A stretch of DNA of 15,373 nucleotides from Bacteroidota bacterium. GTDB lineage: Bacteria; Bacteroidota; Bacteroidia; Bacteroidales; VadinHA17. Shown in pieces: positions 14,535-15,373 of the stretch. Every line of letters begins with the position of its first letter. The stretch's first letter is position 1. The DNA lies in the NCBI GenBank assembly GCA_023430725.1, contig JAEYZD010000154.1, positions 1 through 15,373 on the forward strand, given 5' to 3'. The position numbers and the translations under genes were made by a program. The notes below the pieces were generated by a model that saw only the letters and a program-made list of their open reading frames with translations, had not been told where the DNA came from and did not search any database.

Positions 14535-15373
14535 CTACCACCTGAATTCAGATTTGACAATCCTGTTGTTGCCGCGGTTGTCAGTCACACTCAGCTCAAC
14601 GGAATGAGTGGTGTTTTCCTTCATCTTTGATTTGTCCGGCCTGCAGGTCAGCAGGTTATTTTTTGCGTCATATTCTGCAAGAATCCATTCTCCGTCAACA
14701 AGCATCCCGTAACTCCGTATTCCGGAGAATTCATCACGTATTGTTGCAGTGAACTGAGATCTGCCGGTGAGGTTAGCTCCCTTTGAGAAGGAGAACCTTG
14801 CTTCCGGTACAACAGTATCCAGTGTGACGGCATAATCGCCCAGCCTGCTTACTTCCCCGCTCACAAAACCGTACCTGTAGGTGCCACCGGCGTAGGATAC
14901 AGTTCCCTTGTTGTTTATCTGTGCAAGGCAGAGCTTTTCCTCCATTCCGGTAAGTACCGTGTCCGGCCTGACCGACAGTCTTATTCTGTCATGCAGTGCA
15001 ACGGTCTCGTCATGCACCGAGTGGACGGGCGAGAGATGCCCGCTCTTTCTTGTCCTGTGACTGAACCAGAGTGTATCGTAGAGGGCGCCGGCGGGGAAGT
15101 GAATCCTTATTCCGTCAGCCGTGAAGTCGGCTGCCCTGCCCCAGGGAATCACCTTGCTGCATTCCGGTTCAGAGGGTGTAAAGGGAGGTTTGGAAACGGA
15201 TTTTACCCTGAATGTGACCCATGATTTGTTCCGGTGGGTGTCTGTGACAATTATTTTTATCTCATGTTCTGCGTCATCATCGAATGAGAGCACCCCGCGC
15301 CCCACGTGACCGTCATACATCGAGAGCCTGTCACCGGGCTGTATGTGCAGCCTGTGAATGTATTCGTTAGAGT
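14535..15373 (-). CDS. C-terminal part of an M23-type peptidase, N-terminus beyond the window
   Basis: The frame stays open from the stop at 14535 through the right edge, giving 278 residues. An internal Met at 15320 is not the start, because the frame upstream of it continues as coding-like sequence (SNEYIHRLHIQPGDRLSMYD). The visible part is a set of beta domains: a Bacteroidota M23 C-terminal pattern (AEHEIKIIVTDTHRNKSWV, FPAGALYDTLWFSH, FTATIRDEFSGIRSYGMLVD, then TTHSVELSVTDNRGNN). These segments resemble the region that follows the LytM catalytic domain in cell-wall peptidases of this phylum. The catalytic HxxxD and HxH motifs would lie beyond the edge, so peptidase activity cannot be confirmed here. 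The alternative is another secreted beta-sandwich protein without a catalytic domain. Confidence 0.65.
   Translation of the reverse strand, partial: SNEYIHRLHIQPGDRLSMYDGHVGRGVLSFDDDAEHEIKIIVTDTHRNKSWVTFRVKSVSKPPFTPSEPECSKVIPWGRAADFTADGIRIHFPAGALYDTLWFSHRTRKSGHLSPVHSVHDETVALHDRIRLSVRPDTVLTGMEEKLCLAQINNKGTVSYAGGTYRYGFVSGEVSRLGDYAVTLDTVVPEARFSFSKGANLTGRSQFTATIRDEFSGIRSYGMLVDGEWILAEYDAKNNLLTCRPDKSKMKENTTHSVELSVTDNRGNNRIVKSEFRW

Overview
The window looks like ordinary chromosome of a Bacteroidota species, probably Bacteroidales or a related order. The signs are a TonB-dependent receptor with an N-terminal carboxypeptidase-regulatory-like domain paired with a surface-type lipoprotein, an AsmA-like protein, a secreted C69 dipeptidase, an M23-type C-terminal module, few Shine-Dalgarno sites, and repeated promoter -7 boxes of the Bacteroidetes type TAnnTTTG. 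There is no integrase, transposase, phage gene or CRISPR array.

Layout. 1-402 (minus) is the 5' part of a secreted protein of unknown function. 634-1188 (plus) is a small Cys-rich exported protein, convergent with a TerC-family membrane protein (1263-2318, minus). 2319-2834 holds a tRNA-Arg(ACG) gene on the minus strand, a 112-bp near-palindromic element that abuts the tRNA 3' end and contains its terminator, and the promoter and structured leader of an AsmA-like gene (2835-5639, plus) whose product ends in an unusual 11-residue helical repeat. A terminator closes that gene. Next comes a two-gene operon (5821-10326, plus): the TonB-dependent receptor and a Big_2-domain lipoprotein, closed by a strong terminator. 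Three minus-strand genes follow, each read singly: rplS (L19), a C69 dipeptidase and cutC. A nucleotidyltransferase (13541-14440, plus) diverges from cutC and converges on the C-terminal part of an M23-type peptidase that runs off the right edge.

The most notable signal is in front of the TonB operon. From 5717 to 5778 six 7-base units fitting YGTnACA (each with at most a few mismatches) follow one another at an exact 11-bp period, and the last unit ends 9 bp before a -7 box. This is the geometry of PhoB boxes (7-bp units plus 4-bp AT-rich spacers, placed just upstream of the -10 and replacing the -35). The inference is that the receptor and its lipoprotein are induced by a PhoB/OmpR-type activator, perhaps under phosphate starvation, and import a phosphorus source. 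This rests on sequence pattern only.

The other genes are housekeeping or envelope functions that share no clear pathway.
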